DNA of 64,000 nt from Turritopsis dohrnii (taxonomy: Eukaryota; Cnidaria; Hydrozoa; Anthoathecata; Oceaniidae). Where the stretch lies: assembly GCA_027922465.2 (NCBI GenBank), contig BQMF02000007.1:1178001-1242000 (forward strand), given 5' to 3'. Position numbers and translations under genes: made by a program. A model generated the notes under the pieces. It worked only from the letters and a program-made list of their open reading frames with translations. It did no database searches and was not told the DNA's origin. Positions 38,301-48,786 of the stretch are shown one piece after another (the stretch's first letter is position 1; each line of letters starts with the position of its first letter).

Positions 38301-39554
38301 ATCAGCTGGAGACTGCTGTGGTCACTAGTCAAGAACATAACTTTGCAACCCCATTAAATTTGATTTTCCCCAATTTTATGCAAGTGTATGATTGGGAATT
38401 GGTTTTAATGACTGCAAGATCATGGCTGCGGAAAAGTAACCAAAGCGTAAAGACTATAACGGACCGTGCAGAGGATTTGAGAATTCTTTTGAACAGTTCA
38501 TCATATGATGAGTTTCGACAGAACTTGGTAAAATTTGAAAAGCAATGGGATGAAGGTTTTGTTTCCTACTTCAACGAGTATTTGTTAGAGATAATACGTA
38601 AAAGGTTAGGTCGTTGGCTTTTGGAGAAGTTTAAATTGTATCATCCTCAAATGGGTGTGGTTGGGGCGAGAAATCTTGACCTTCAAGTTGTTGTACGTCA
38701 TCTACAAGAACTAAAGGACGTCACCTTAGATATCCTCCTCCCTTCTTTGTATCACTTGCAGATTTATTTGTCTACAAACATTATGAAAGGTTTTTGTGGT
38801 GTTGGTAAATATAAATTGAGTCCTGAGCTCAGTTTCTTAAAAAGAGAACCTGACGAACTTATTTTGCCTACCAAGATGTATGAACCACATGAGATTGTGA
38901 ATATCTTAAAGGTTCGTGGTATATCTCTTGTGTTCGAGGAGATGCAAGAAGAAGGCGAAGTAGGAAGTGTTATACAAGCACAGCGAATCGTTGAGATGGA
39001 CAATATTGTTCACAGCCATCATCTACAAGTACGTAGAAATATTTTTTTATTTCTTCAAGAAATCATCGCGTAGTTCAATTTTTATTCCTTTATTTAGGCG
39101 TTCATGGTTAAGTCTCCATCTGGCAGCCTACAAGCCGTGCGACTCTTCCCGCGCGAATCCTGTTCGTGTTCGTTCAGCCAGCGATGTTCGCATATCATGG
39201 CAGTCATGTTGGCTGTTGGCCTGCCACTCTTTCCAGAGCCGAATTCAAAAGGTGAGTTCACTCAAATAATTTAGAAATCGTCTTTCATAAGTGTTTGAAG
39301 CTATAAAACGCATTTTCACTTGTCTTTCGACAGCTAAAAAAACCAGGAAATCACGGACACAACCAACAAAATATGTTCGCCCTGCTGATCCCACGGCTGT
39401 ACAACCGCCCCCTACGTCTGTACCAACGCCACAAAATTTCATGGAATATGAAATCACTGGACAGCAACAAGCCGTTATACCGATGATTGTTACGTCTGAT
39501 GGTAACGAAAATTTTGTCCCAGTAACTATGGAATTAGCGTATGAAACGTCATAA
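32341..39554 (+). CDS. CG-1-like + degenerate MULE transposase + SWIM finger protein, 4 exons
   Basis: Host-like gene of 682 aa. Exons: 32341-32494, 37509-39028, 39098-39251, 39334-39554, with GT-AG borders and continuous frame. Residues about 15-125 (PVKPKAGEVYIF, DHYRWLN, NKFQRHVYTLI, PVLVHYLGDET) resemble a divergent CG-1 DNA-binding domain of the CAMTA type. Residues about 210-400 resemble the core of MULE-type DDE transposases (VGKFFVTTFNFVHAAF, VVPLHFLI, NLIFPNFMQVYDWELVL). The usual first-Asp motif (YDTTF) reads FHETF (His259) and the usual second (VTDRE) reads VTSQE (Ser325), so catalysis is probably lost. Residues 580-590 form a SWIM finger, CxC-x5-CxH (C580, C582, C588, H590), as in MULE proteins. 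The last exon is a Pro/Gln-rich tail. Intact frame plus dead active site points to domestication; role (DNA binding, transcription?) is inference. The 5-kb intron 1 is full of transposons and contains an antisense THAP gene. Confidence 0.75.
33190..33545 (-). pseudogene. LINE ORF2 fragment (3' part of reverse transcriptase)
   Basis: The minus strand in broken frames encodes strings typical of the region after the RT active site in CR1/L2-like LINEs, such as FNASKRKLLS-like (LNASKRKLLSINC) and YITSIAKSASMEVDSLF-like. Stops and frameshifts are present. It continues, after deletions and the insertion of element I, into the endonuclease fragment at 34450-35200. Confidence 0.6.
33728..34444. mobile_element. 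TIR element I with GC-rich 3' part
   Basis: Perfect 16-bp ends CAGGGGCTAATACAGG / CCTGTATTAGCCCCTG, flanked by CTGAT at 33723-33727 and 34445-34449 (5-bp duplication). Near the right end is a C/G-rich block (GGGGCTTTGCCCCCGG ... CTGACCCCCAGC) that contrasts with the AT-rich surroundings. It has inserted into the antisense LINE remnant. Superfamily unknown. Confidence 0.75.
34450..35200 (-). pseudogene. LINE ORF2 fragment (endonuclease part)
   Basis: The minus strand encodes, with stops and an internal deletion, the recognisable endonuclease-domain strings ASHSPDFLGLCETNLDPSI, DGYLPLIHLD, HMHGLGVYVRDKLPG, then DNDSHSPSLLDL and a later NFRLADWDLLQDFL. This is a decayed CR1/L2-like non-LTR element, antisense inside intron 1 of the gene at 32341. 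Confidence 0.75.
35278..35540. repeat. Dispersed GGACTTAGGCCC motif cluster
   Basis: The motif GGACTTAGGCCC or a one-base variant occurs five times at irregular spacing (about 35278, 35299, 35336, 35371, 35527), embedded in T-rich sequence. Confidence 0.6.
35569..35915. mobile_element. TIR repeat G, partial copy 2
   Basis: Matches the right-hand half of the element at 30548-31555 in the same orientation (shared GCTACCATTGTACACAC, TTTGGTTGACAATACGGGAT-like and GGATGTGCCGTGTTTTTAAT stretches) and ends at the same GTCCGTAATTAGG terminus. The left part is missing or replaced. Confidence 0.6.
36077..36568 (-). CDS. THAP-domain protein, antisense in an intron
   Basis: A 163-aa open frame starting MGKSNCAVVSC. 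The first ~105 residues fit the THAP zinc-binding fold (C2CH): C6 and C11, a central FFPSVLRNSESRERW, and CSEHF about 55 residues later, followed by a conserved-looking GYELNKKKP. THAP domains bind DNA in P-element transposases and in many animal transcription factors. The remaining ~55 residues are not recognised; the reading frame might be only the first exon of a longer gene. It lies entirely inside intron 1 of the plus-strand CG-1-like/SWIM gene. Its start codon is only 27 bp from a MITE at 36596-37044. There is no internal stop, so it may be functional, but a transposon remnant is possible. Confidence 0.65.
   Translation of the reverse strand: MGKSNCAVVSCTNSTYKLNKWKKQICVSHQVLHQDCSSEPPFKLYFFPSVLRNSESRERWIIAMKRENKNKSKWVPTPSDRVCSEHFVNGKPSLANPDPTLNLGYELNKKKPFLETMLCTQNVVKVARIFVLTYDELHLYLEECYSHILGFHRKSTYIKHISM
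36596..37044. mobile_element. MITE with CAGGGTTCGTAC ends (hAT-like)
   Basis: Ends CAGGGTTCGTACAG and its inverse CTGTACGAACCCTG, flanked by TTGATA at 36590-36595 and 37045-37050. The interior contains at least eight GTCAGGGAAA-type motifs. The CAGGG terminus is hAT-like, but hAT elements normally duplicate 8 bp, not 6. Confidence 0.75.
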
Positions 39555-40422
39555 CATAAAACGAAAAGACATTTGAAAAATCTTACCTTTCAATGAAATC
39601 CGAATTGTTATTTGAGATAATCTGCAGAAGTTTGAACTACTTTTCACGATTTTTTTATTTTATTCTTGAAGATAATGTAATCTGTACACGGTGGTACTGA
39701 TGTAGTCAATCATGAAATATTAAAATCATTCTTAAAGAACATTTATAGTAATAATATCAACCCTGTTGTAACCTGTGGTTAAGTGGAAAGAAGCAAATAT
39801 GAAAATGTCATGGCTGCCATTTCTCTTCTTAATCTTCGTTTTTGAAAATAATCTTTTAAATTATAGTGCAAGATATAAATTTTATTGGATTCTCCTATGC
39901 CAATCCTTTTGGTGTTGGTCTGAAAGAGATAGGAAAAAAATGTTTTGTTCTTTCAAAATTTATTTAAAACGTTATCTGTGTGTAAAGTTAACACACTCTT
40001 CGTCATAATGTACAATACCACTCAATCGACAACTGAATCTCCGTTTTCATAAACGTTTCAGGTGTGAAACATCTCTAAAAACTTTATTATAAAGCCTGTT
40101 TTCCATTAGGCAAACTTGTTCCCGTGCTATGATGTCATGCAATGTCTGTTTTGGCGAAATCAAAAATCATCGTTTTTTTTGAGTGGAAGTTTAGCGACTA
40201 GGGCGGACTTCGACAGAGCGGTAAAGTTGAAGTTTTAACTCGTTCGCCGGCAAATCCGTCTCTTCGCCGCTACTTTCCGTGATTCCTGCTAAAATGGATT
40301 TCCGCTACATGTAGGATTCTACCAAATTGAAAACTTAAGTTTGTGAGCTTTGCCATTTCGGTCACTGCCATTTATACTATACAAGAAACAAGAAATGTGT
40401 TTTGTTTTTGTCTAAAATAAAA
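39555..40422. other. Intergenic between convergent genes
   Basis: 3' flanks of the plus-strand CG-1-like/SWIM gene and the minus-strand 153-aa gene. No repeat or RNA gene recognised. Confidence 0.35.
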
Positions 40423-40884
40423 TCACATGTGTACTACATGACAGGGGTCGTTGCTGTCGACATAGTACAAGTTGAACAAACGTTTCGGACGTTTTCGTAA
40501 CCACTCTTCTCGGATTGCTTCGTCATATTTTTCATCAATAAAATCAACAAGTCTGGGTTTTGGAACACTCTTTCCTTCAAATCTATCCCGAATGAACAAC
40601 CTCGTTTCCAACGTCAATTCCGATAAAACCTTCTGCTCCCATAACTTCTGGTTGGCTGCAGCATCTGATGGCACTTTCAGCATTTCCGTAGATTCCTTGT
40701 GGTTCAATCTTGGATCAAATAATTGTCGTACTGGACGGTATGGTGTTAAGCACGTCAAGTGTCGTTGACGGTTTTTTCCACGATTCAAATCCAAATCTTG
40801 TTTCTCTCCTTTTATTTTCACCACAGTACTTCCACCATCTTTATTTTGACTTTTATTTTTCCTGTTAAAATTGTTGTCTACCAT
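40423..40884 (-). CDS. Unrecognised 153-aa basic protein, single exon
   Basis: I do not recognise the family. The frame starts MVDNNFNRKNKSQNK, a Lys/Asn/Asp-rich and probably disordered first 45 residues. It continues with a more ordered half: TPYRPVRQLFDPRLNHKE, then an amphipathic stretch LWEQKVLSELTLETRLFIRD, then KPRLVDFIDEKYDEAIREEW and a basic LRKRPKRLF. It ends NDPCHVVHM. No signal peptide or membrane segment. Residue composition is balanced and unlike translated AT-rich noise, which is why I call it a gene. It could be a nuclear or cilium-associated small protein; that is a guess. Confidence 0.55.
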   Translation of the reverse strand: MVDNNFNRKNKSQNKDGGSTVVKIKGEKQDLDLNRGKNRQRHLTCLTPYRPVRQLFDPRLNHKESTEMLKVPSDAAANQKLWEQKVLSELTLETRLFIRDRFEGKSVPKPRLVDFIDEKYDEAIREEWLRKRPKRLFNLYYVDSNDPCHVVHM

Positions 40885-41732
40885 CTCGTAAATAGCAGTT
40901 CAATATTTTTTCCTTCATTTCTCTTCTCTCTGTCTATGTTCATCACAACGCACCTGCTTCAAATGTATCAAGTTTCTCAACAGAAAAACCACTGTATGAA
41001 TAGAATCGTGGAATAACGAAAGAAATGTTTCTTACAACATAATCTTGTAACCAAGGCTACTAAAAAACAAAGAATGAAATGTGTTATCTCTGTGTTTGTC
41101 TTAGCAGTTCGAAAAAACAGCATGTTTCGAGTATGTTTGCAGTTGTATGGAAGTATATCATGGCTTTCTTTAAATATCCGTGTGTTTGTGCCCAGCGCCA
41201 AATTCACGCATGCGCAGAACATTCTTTCCAAATCTAAACTATAGTTTGTTCACTACATTCATGTACAAACACGACTGAATGCTTCGGTGACCTTTCAAAT
41301 TTTAATGATCGCTATCATAAATAATAAAGCTAACTCTTATGTTATGTCTAAACTTTTAGAGTTTTCAGGAGGTTAGATACACACATGGTAGATAATTTAT
41401 GAGTACTAAAACATCGTGTGTATAAGTTGTTTTGATGAAAATATAAGAACAATAGGCTTTTGTTGAAATGTGAGTAATACATTTTAAATTACAGTGTGCA
41501 TGGTGCTTTACGCCGTCCTTCCACAATGATCGTTTTTATGAAAGTAGTTAATAAATGCATCAAATTTATGAACCCCCGTTTTAAAACATACTATGGTCGT
41601 ATTTTCTATGTTTTCTATTTTTTAATTTATGTGCTAATGAGAAAGCTTATCAGGCTAAAACTAACGATTTGGCCATGAATGTGGTGAACAGACTATAATA
41701 AGACATCGATTCCAGTATTTGATATGCCGTAA
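40885..41732. other. Intergenic
   Basis: 5' flank of the 153-aa gene. Nothing recognised apart from short unsupported frames. Confidence 0.3.
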
Positions 41733-42483
41733 AGGCCCCATTACACGAAAGAATAATCGTGAAGAATAAGACGATATTTTGTTATTTTTTTCTTATTCTT
41801 TCAAAATCTACACGTAGGAATTTAATAAGAATAACACGTTTGAGAAATTCAGTGTTGATTATTCTTTTATAATTCTTGAAAAAAATACACGAGAGAATTT
41901 CAAAGAATATTAAAAAAATCAAATCAAATATCAAAACAAAAAGAGCGCGCAGTACGTTATGTGTTTACAAGAGTTGAGTTTGCAATGATGTATGAAGAAG
42001 AAGAAGAAGAAGTAATAATTGCCACTTGTGCTACTATTACTTTGGCTTAACACTTAGTGATGACTTGGATAATCGCGTTGGAACAACTTTTCTTGCTCAA
42101 TTGTTGCCCCGTTGTTGCTTGCCATGAATCCATTTTTTAAATAAAACCATGAGTCTGCCTAAAATTTCTCCTCAGCAGTCACATATATCACTACTTTTTC
42201 TCCGTTTTTCGTTTACATCTCTTTAAATTCCCTTTAAATTTCAAAACACAATTAACTCACATGCTTTCCTATTGTTTCAATATTCTTCTCGTGGTGAATT
42301 CATTTGAATCAGTTCAAATGCATTCACGATGTGAAGAATATTGAAACAAAGAAAGTGGAAACCCCCAAGTTCTATTCGTATATAAAAATACACGAAAGAA
42401 TTTTAAAAAATCTTTTAAAAATAACAGGTGCGCTCAAAATATCGCCTTATTCTTCGTGATTATTCTTTCGTGTAATGGGGCCT
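41733..42483. mobile_element. Harbinger-type MITE
   Basis: Ends AGGCCCCATTACACGAAAGA and its inverse, with TAA at 41730-41732 and 42484-42486, the 3-bp target typical of PIF/Harbinger. The inverted repeats continue inward for about 45 bp (AATAATCGTGAAGAATAAG). Interior has a second imperfect hairpin near 42280-42350 (TTCAATATTCTTC... / ...GAAGAATATTGAA). Non-coding. Confidence 0.8.
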
Positions 42484-42884
42484 TAACAAGAATAGTAAAA
42501 TGTCACGTGGTTTACAGTGGTTCAAAGGCTAAATCTGATGATACTCGGGTGGTCCAACACGTGGAAGTCTTTGAAGAGCGTTTGGAAGATATCTCGACCC
42601 AGGGTTTCTTGCCTTCACTACACTATCCAGATGTTAAGATTGGATAAATGAGACTTGACTCGATGAGCTTTATGACTATGACATATACACCTTTACCGAA
42701 TTCAATGCGTCGCACTTGAGGTAAATTGTTGATAAATACTTGAACTCACTCCACTGTGATTCTCACTTGAATAACTTTTATTCATCGAATAAAAATCGAA
42801 TCAAATCTTGTTTCCGAAGATACCATGGGTTCACCAATTTTGGTAGTGCAAACGAGGCTGTTGATTAACTGAAACTCCGGATTC

Positions 42885-43101
42885 TATTGGTTGAGATTGT
42901 ATATTGCTTGTTATTTATTGGTTGAGATTGTATGTTGCATGTTATTTATTGGTTGAGACTGTATATTGCTTGTTATTTATTGGTTGAGATTGTATATTGC
43001 ATGTTATTTATTGGTTGAGACTGTATATTGCTTGTTATTTATTGGTTGAGATTGTATAATGCATGTTATTTATTGGTTGAGATTGTATATTGTTTGTGAA
43101 A
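42885..43101. repeat. 31-bp minisatellite, 7 copies, alternating variants
   Basis: Unit TATTGGTTGAGATTGTATAT plus TGCTTGTTATT repeats seven times at 31-bp spacing. Copies alternate between a TGCTTG and a TGCATG variant (copies 1/3/5 versus 2/4/6), so the effective unit is a 62-bp dimer. Confidence 0.95.
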
Positions 43102-43937
43102 GCTTGTTATTCTTACCTGGGAATGGAGGAGGAAAGCGAAAAAAAATTATTGCATAAAATATTTAACCATCTCTCTTCTTCCTTCAAAAAATAAATACGA
43201 AAATTCAAGGATAAGAAAATAAAAACATCGATTAAAAATCTTACAACAAACAAACAAAATAAACCGATATTACCTTGGAACGTTATTTTATCACAGGATC
43301 AGGATCAATACCATGGGGGGGGCAGTGCAGAAATATTTTAGGAAAACTTTAAAACCCAGGATGAAAAATTGTTAAAAAATCAGAAAAGAAACATTGTTTA
43401 CAAATAAAATTGTGCCAAAGACTGGTTGGTTCGGTCTGATTAGACAAGAAGTGTCATCGAAGGACTGGTTCGGTTGATTTTTGACAAGAAGACTTTTCGG
43501 ACCATCCCCAAGACTTTTCGGATCACCCCTAAGTCATCTCGAGTAATGGGATGAGAAGCATACATTATAATACTGGTGGAAAACAAAACAATCAATTAGA
43601 CAAGAAAGGCAACCGATTTCCCAGTACCCAAGATGAGATGAGACTGGAACCGAACATCATCACATCAACTGGATAAGTGGAATGTTTTCAAAAGGTCTAT
43701 AGTAAATGATGATTCTTGCAAAACATTTCAGCGCAATTGTGAATATTTAAATATAACATTTAATTATGAATCATCACCAGCTTTGAGATACTAAATTCAA
43801 ATTTCAGCTATGAGACCTATTTCTGAACAATCAAAAGCAGAGAAATACTACATCAAGCCAGACTATAAACTAAGATGGCTCGTGCACCGATCGTAATACC
43901 ACAGAAATTCAAATCTAACAATGTTATTGAAATGTCT
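43102..43937. other. Intergenic, 3' side of tetraspanin gene
   Basis: Probable 3' UTR of the tetraspanin gene near the right end. A half-copy of the TTATCACAGGATC arm of the TTAA palindrome lies near 43288. No gene. Confidence 0.35.
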
Positions 43938-46900
43938 TTATAAGAATGCATCGGCGTTCATTCGAGGGTCTTTTTGATTTCGATAACGTACAGTTAAATA
44001 AACAGCCAGTAGCTAAAACAATGGAAAAAGAAAAAGTTAAAATATGGTGCAACACAATACAAAGCCCATTTTTGATCCCTATCTCTTAAATTCAAATCGT
44101 ATATTATGAGCCATCTTGACAAAATAAAGACTGCCGACAAGGTGCAGAACTTCCTTATCATCAGTGTATTGTAGATCACACATGGCTTTAATGTGCTTCA
44201 GTAAATTATCGATGTTAATACAAAACTGAATTGTTCTTAAATCGAATATCGTGACAAAGATTGGAGCGGATGACAGATAGATACTCATACCAATGTAAAA
44301 GAGAAGAACAGCCCAATGCCACCAGAGATCGACAGTGCCCTATCAAGGGGATCGCTCAATTTATCATAACAACTTTTTGCATTTTGTCGTTTCTAAATAA
44401 TAACAACATTTTCAATGAAAACTGCTGAAATTTGTGATCCATCATAAATATTAAGCTTTCATTAATTCCCTAAGTCTAAAAGAAAGTCAAGCCTTACTGT
44501 TTCAGAACACGTTGTTTTGTTGTCACCAAGGAAACTGCAACAACCAAAACGAGTCTCTATCTTTTCAATTTGTGATTTCTCTTGTTCGAATTCGTGATTC
44601 CAGGCCTTTTCCAATAGATCATGCTGTTGTGATTTGGTGACAGCCAATGCTGCAACTGAGAATGCCAACAGAATAATAAACAATAAACTCATGATGATCA
44701 TGTACTAGAAAATATGTTAAGAAACGTATGGATAGAATCTTGAAAACGCATAAAACTATGGAAAACAAAAAGAATTCTGTGATTTCTGTGTTTTGATGCT
44801 TCCTTCAAATTATTATGGAATATTCTTGAAGAAACTTTTCAAGTTTCGGTTTCTCTACAATAACACTTTTCCCTCACTTGTTAAAAAGGGAACCGATTGA
44901 AACTAGTCTGACAAACAAATCTTCCAATCCATTTAGTTCCAGTCAACAACTTAACATCGTCACCACATTGATCATCATGAAAAGATACAAAGAAAAGAAT
45001 CACTTGATTATGTCTGATAGCTCCAATTAAACCAACTATAGCAATCAGTAACAACAAAACACCACAGGCTATAACACCACTTAGTGCTGGTATCGAAACC
45101 AAAATAGCTTCTTTTTTTCCGTATGCAGCAATACCAATCAAGATCAGTCCAATAAACTGAAAGAAGAACAAAAGAAGTAGTTTTATATTTTCAGAGATTG
45201 GTGAGAAGCATTTCACTCTACAAAAAAGTATGTATACTGATAGAAAAAACTTTTTGGCAACAAAGAACAATGGTGGCAGGAAATTTTGAATGTTCTAAGA
45301 ACAAATAATTGAAATGAAACTGGTTTTAGCCAAAGCAAAAGAATTTTCCAAAAATTATTAACTTCTAACAACATCTCATTATGGAGCCATGATGTGGAAA
45401 CATAGAACATGGGTTTGCTTTACATAAATCACATACGTTTTGATGCATAATCAGTATTATAGTGCAATCGTAGCATAGTTACATACGAAACAAAATATCT
45501 TGACAATCCTTTTGATAAGCTCATAGTCATAACAATGGCCAGATATCAGTAAAGTTATGAGCAGATTGTCAAAAAAATTTAATACTAAATTCATTATAGT
45601 TGTGTTTCTACAAAGTGTAACTTAATAAACAAGAATACTTAAAGTTTTCCTTCGGTGAAAAATTAAGTTATCCTAAAATGGCTCGAAAATCAAGAAATAG
45701 AATTTAACATTTATTTTAGTTAATAAACATCTGATACTGAATAATGAACATTTTCTTTATTGTTAAATTCCAGTAATATGATCAAAAAATCACCATTTTG
45801 TTTTAAAAATCAAAATGCTAAGCGAAGAGTATAGATTGAAAGATCGGAATGAGTATTTAAAAACAAATCGATGGATTTATCACAGAATAATCTTTTTTTT
45901 TACAATGGTACAAATAGGATTCAGAAAATTGTAATGTTACAAAAGCTTCCACCTGCAATTTGAAATGGTGTAAAATTTGAAGAACTTAGATGTATCTCAG
46001 CTTCGAGTGCAGAGCCAGGTTGTTTGAACAACAACAACAACAACAAAAAAAATGAAAAACATTCTTTGGTCTCCAAAATGAAAAGCGAGCTGCAAACACA
46101 TGGATTAATGACTTGGAAGGGCTGACACATACTCTTCCTAAACACATCTTGATTTGTGAAGAACACTTTCCATTGAATGGTTTGACGCAAGTGCCAAGGT
46201 AAAAGGAAGATTTCAATCGCATGGCATGAATGAAATAATGTTCTGGTAATTTTTTATTATTATTAATATCATTTGTTTGGTAAAGGTCGTACAAAGTTTA
46301 GACAGTGAAAAAGCGCTGATGCAGTGATGCACTGATGTGGACCTACTATGAAACTAAACTAGGTAACAAAGATAAGGATTGAAAATATGTAAATTATAAC
46401 TATTATTAAAGTAAAGATAAAAATCAAAGCAGTTCCAATTAAGGTTACAAAGGTTATTATTTCGAGGGAATTTCCTTACTTTTAGGAAAAATAAATTGCC
46501 TCTACAAATTAATTTCCTTCAATATTTCCTTATGCATCCACCCGTTGACATAATAATTAAACATACAAGTTTATCGCAGGCAAAGTAAAAAAAACATAAA
46601 AGTTATTCTTTCATGAAGATATCATCTCAAATGTTTACTTGTATGCATTGGATAAAGAAAAAACTATCAAAAAAGAAAAGGAAAACCCAAAAAAGGAAAC
46701 TTAAACCGAGCCCTAATGAAAGATATAATTTCTGACGGTGCAGCAATTATGAGATTAGTTTGTTTATTATTCAAATAGTGGCACCTATTAGTAAACTTAT
46801 GAAGTTATTTTGTGTTTTTCAGCAGTTTTAGATTTAAATGGAAAATTGCACAAAATAATTTGATAAGCCAAAGTTGTAAAATGACCAGAAGGAAGCTTCA

Positions 46901-48050
46901 AAGTTTTAAAAAATATATAACATTTTTTTTTGTGTTGCATTTTTGGTTAAATGATCAAACATTTTGATTCATAAATGTTTTGAAAATGAATAAAAGCTGT
47001 CTTTCTTCATTAAAAAGTTGATTTTTTCAAGTTTTAAAAGAGCTACAAAGCAAATGCATTAAAGGGATTCCTGTGTCCAAAATATATTACAAAATAGAAC
47101 TCAAAAAGTTGTTTAACAAGTATTTCATAACTGTTAGAAGTTTCATGATGTGATAACATAAGAGCTAACATTTATTACCATAGTTTAGATATGATTACTA
47201 TTATATTACCTTAAGGGATGAAATGGTTTGCGGAAGAAATTTTTGCAGAATATACTGGGTGAGTCAAAAAAAAGTACTGTTGTTTCACAAAACATATCTT
47301 TTGATTGAATTATGAAAGCTAGTGTTTTTTATTTCTGAATAGAGGAATCCTTCACCTACATTTTGGTGTATCATTTGTCTAATTTGGTTGAGTAGAAAAA
47401 AAGTTATGGACAAAAAACTAGAAGCGGTCCTTGTAAAAATCTTCGAAAAATGGACAAAAAAGCCGAGCAAAATGTCTCAACAATATTTATGTTTTTATTG
47501 CAAATCAGAAGGGAATGAAACGCATACACAATTAAATGTGCTAAATCTTATTTTTCTTATTAATTCTCAATAATTAAGTTAAGTCAATAGTTCAAACTTT
47601 TTTCAACATTTTCTTAAAACTTTATTCACTGAAACTTTCTATAAAGACTGTCTTATGTAACATGTTGAGAAATGCTGCAAATCCGTACAACAAAGAGTTT
47701 GGGTTTGACACGCAAAAAATACCAATAAATAATGGTTTCGGATATAAACCTTGATACAGGGTTAAAAGCTTGTAATTAACCTGATCGAAACAGTTCAAAG
47801 TCATTTATGGCTAAATGTGTACAATTTTATTTCCTCACAAGGAAGTTCAACCTTTAAACAACTCAACGAGATCGATGATGTAATGGAGGACATATGACTG
47901 AGTTAAAGAAGCAGATGTCAGATCATAAAGGTTAAAACTTACAATAAAAACAGTATTTATAGCAGCTAGCATATTCCTAGAACAGGTATATGCAAAAGAC
48001 TTCACTTTCTTCTTGCTTCCTGCAAATCGTGAAGCATTAATTCGAGGCAT
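43938..48050 (-). CDS. Tetraspanin-13/31-like protein, 5 exons
   Basis: Four-pass membrane organiser of the TSPAN13/TSPAN31 subfamily. Minus-strand exons: 47943-48050, 44989-45156, 44498-44704, 44291-44392, 43938-44012; all introns are phase 0 and the product is 219 aa (human TSPAN13 has 204). Strings: FAYTCSRNMLAAINT (TM1 start), LILIGIAAYG, VGLIGAIRHNQVILFF (TM2 and the small loop), TM3 in exon 3, RFGCCSF in the large loop, ISGGIGLFFSFT (TM4), and the subfamily-specific tail VRYRNQKDPR...AFL. Large-loop cysteines: 147, 148, 158, 169. The usual CCG motif is CCS here. The N-terminus has about 15 extra residues (PRINASRFAGSKKKV). Intron 1 (2.8 kb) contains a THAP-remnant repeat. Confidence 0.93.
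45638..46690 (+). mobile_element. Repeat family J, copy 2, with THAP-domain remnant
   Basis: Inverted copy of 11010-11717. On the plus strand at about 46060-46203 a frame reads EKRAANTWINDLEGL, then LPKHILICEEHFPLNG, which matches the second half of a THAP domain (W, P, CxxHF spacing); a stop follows. It lies in the sense-opposed intron 1 of the tetraspanin gene and is a decayed THAP-bearing transposon derivative. Confidence 0.65.
47254..47475. mobile_element. Mariner-type one-ended fragment
   Basis: Starts TACTGGGTGAGTCAAAAAAA, very like the TACTGGGTGTCACACAAAA end of the element at 6118, and continues with ATTTGGTTGAGTAGAAAAAA, GTTATGG, the counterpart of its inverted repeat. No matching right end was found. 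Confidence 0.4.
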
Positions 48051-48550
48051 CTTTTGTTCGTCAATGTGTTGTTGTCGTGGTTGTGATCTTTTATTCGTGA
48101 AGTGATTTCTATAACATGATGGTGTATTTTGCTGCGTCGTATATTCTCTTCTTCCTCTTTAACACCGCTCTCCTACACGGAGGTAATATTGCGTACTTTA
48201 TGTTACGAAATTTGTTTTCCACCAAGGTGGTGGTCTACAAAAAGGATTGTAGCTCACGGTAGTTTTACATTGCATTATTACGACTTTAATTGGATTGTAC
48301 TTTTAAGGACTTTGAAGAAGAAGTTCCTTTCCAATCGGTTCATAATATTTTATTATACACGTATATGCGGCCCATCATCAAAGTTGTAAATCAACCATAG
48401 ACAGGCAAATGAGTTATGAATGAATATACACAGGCCTCCTCCGACTTTGTTCTCACCTGCACGTGCTTTCAATTTCTTTCAATCTGAAAATTTGAAAGTT
48501 AGAGTCATGCTGTAACTCATCCCCTTTACACCAGGTTTCCGTAAGAGAAA
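48051..48550. other. Upstream flank of the tetraspanin gene
   Basis: No promoter motif can be asserted; an unrecognised frame at 48129-48389 has no supporting features. Confidence 0.3.
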
Positions 48551-48786
48551 CAAGAGCCAGATGGCGCAAAACGGTAGCAGCAAGTTTACTTTTCACGCAA
48601 ATGCTTTCGAAATTTTACTTTAAGTACTAAAAACTTCTTTACTGGATGTTTTCTAAGATATCTCACTGGTGGAAAACAGGCATTAACGATAAATTCGATG
48701 AAAATGATTAATTAGTGTAAATAGGGTCTAACCAAAAACACCAGCAACAATTTATTTAAAGACAAAAGAATTATACATGTGTGAGC

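Noticed and set aside
42885..43101. CRISPR-like array of 31-bp repeats
   Set aside because: Repeats are contiguous without spacers in a eukaryotic context; it is a minisatellite.
44079..44288. 69-codon minus-strand frame overlapping tetraspanin exon 4
   Set aside because: The tetraspanin frame differs by one phase here and matches TM4; this frame is a shadow plus intron.
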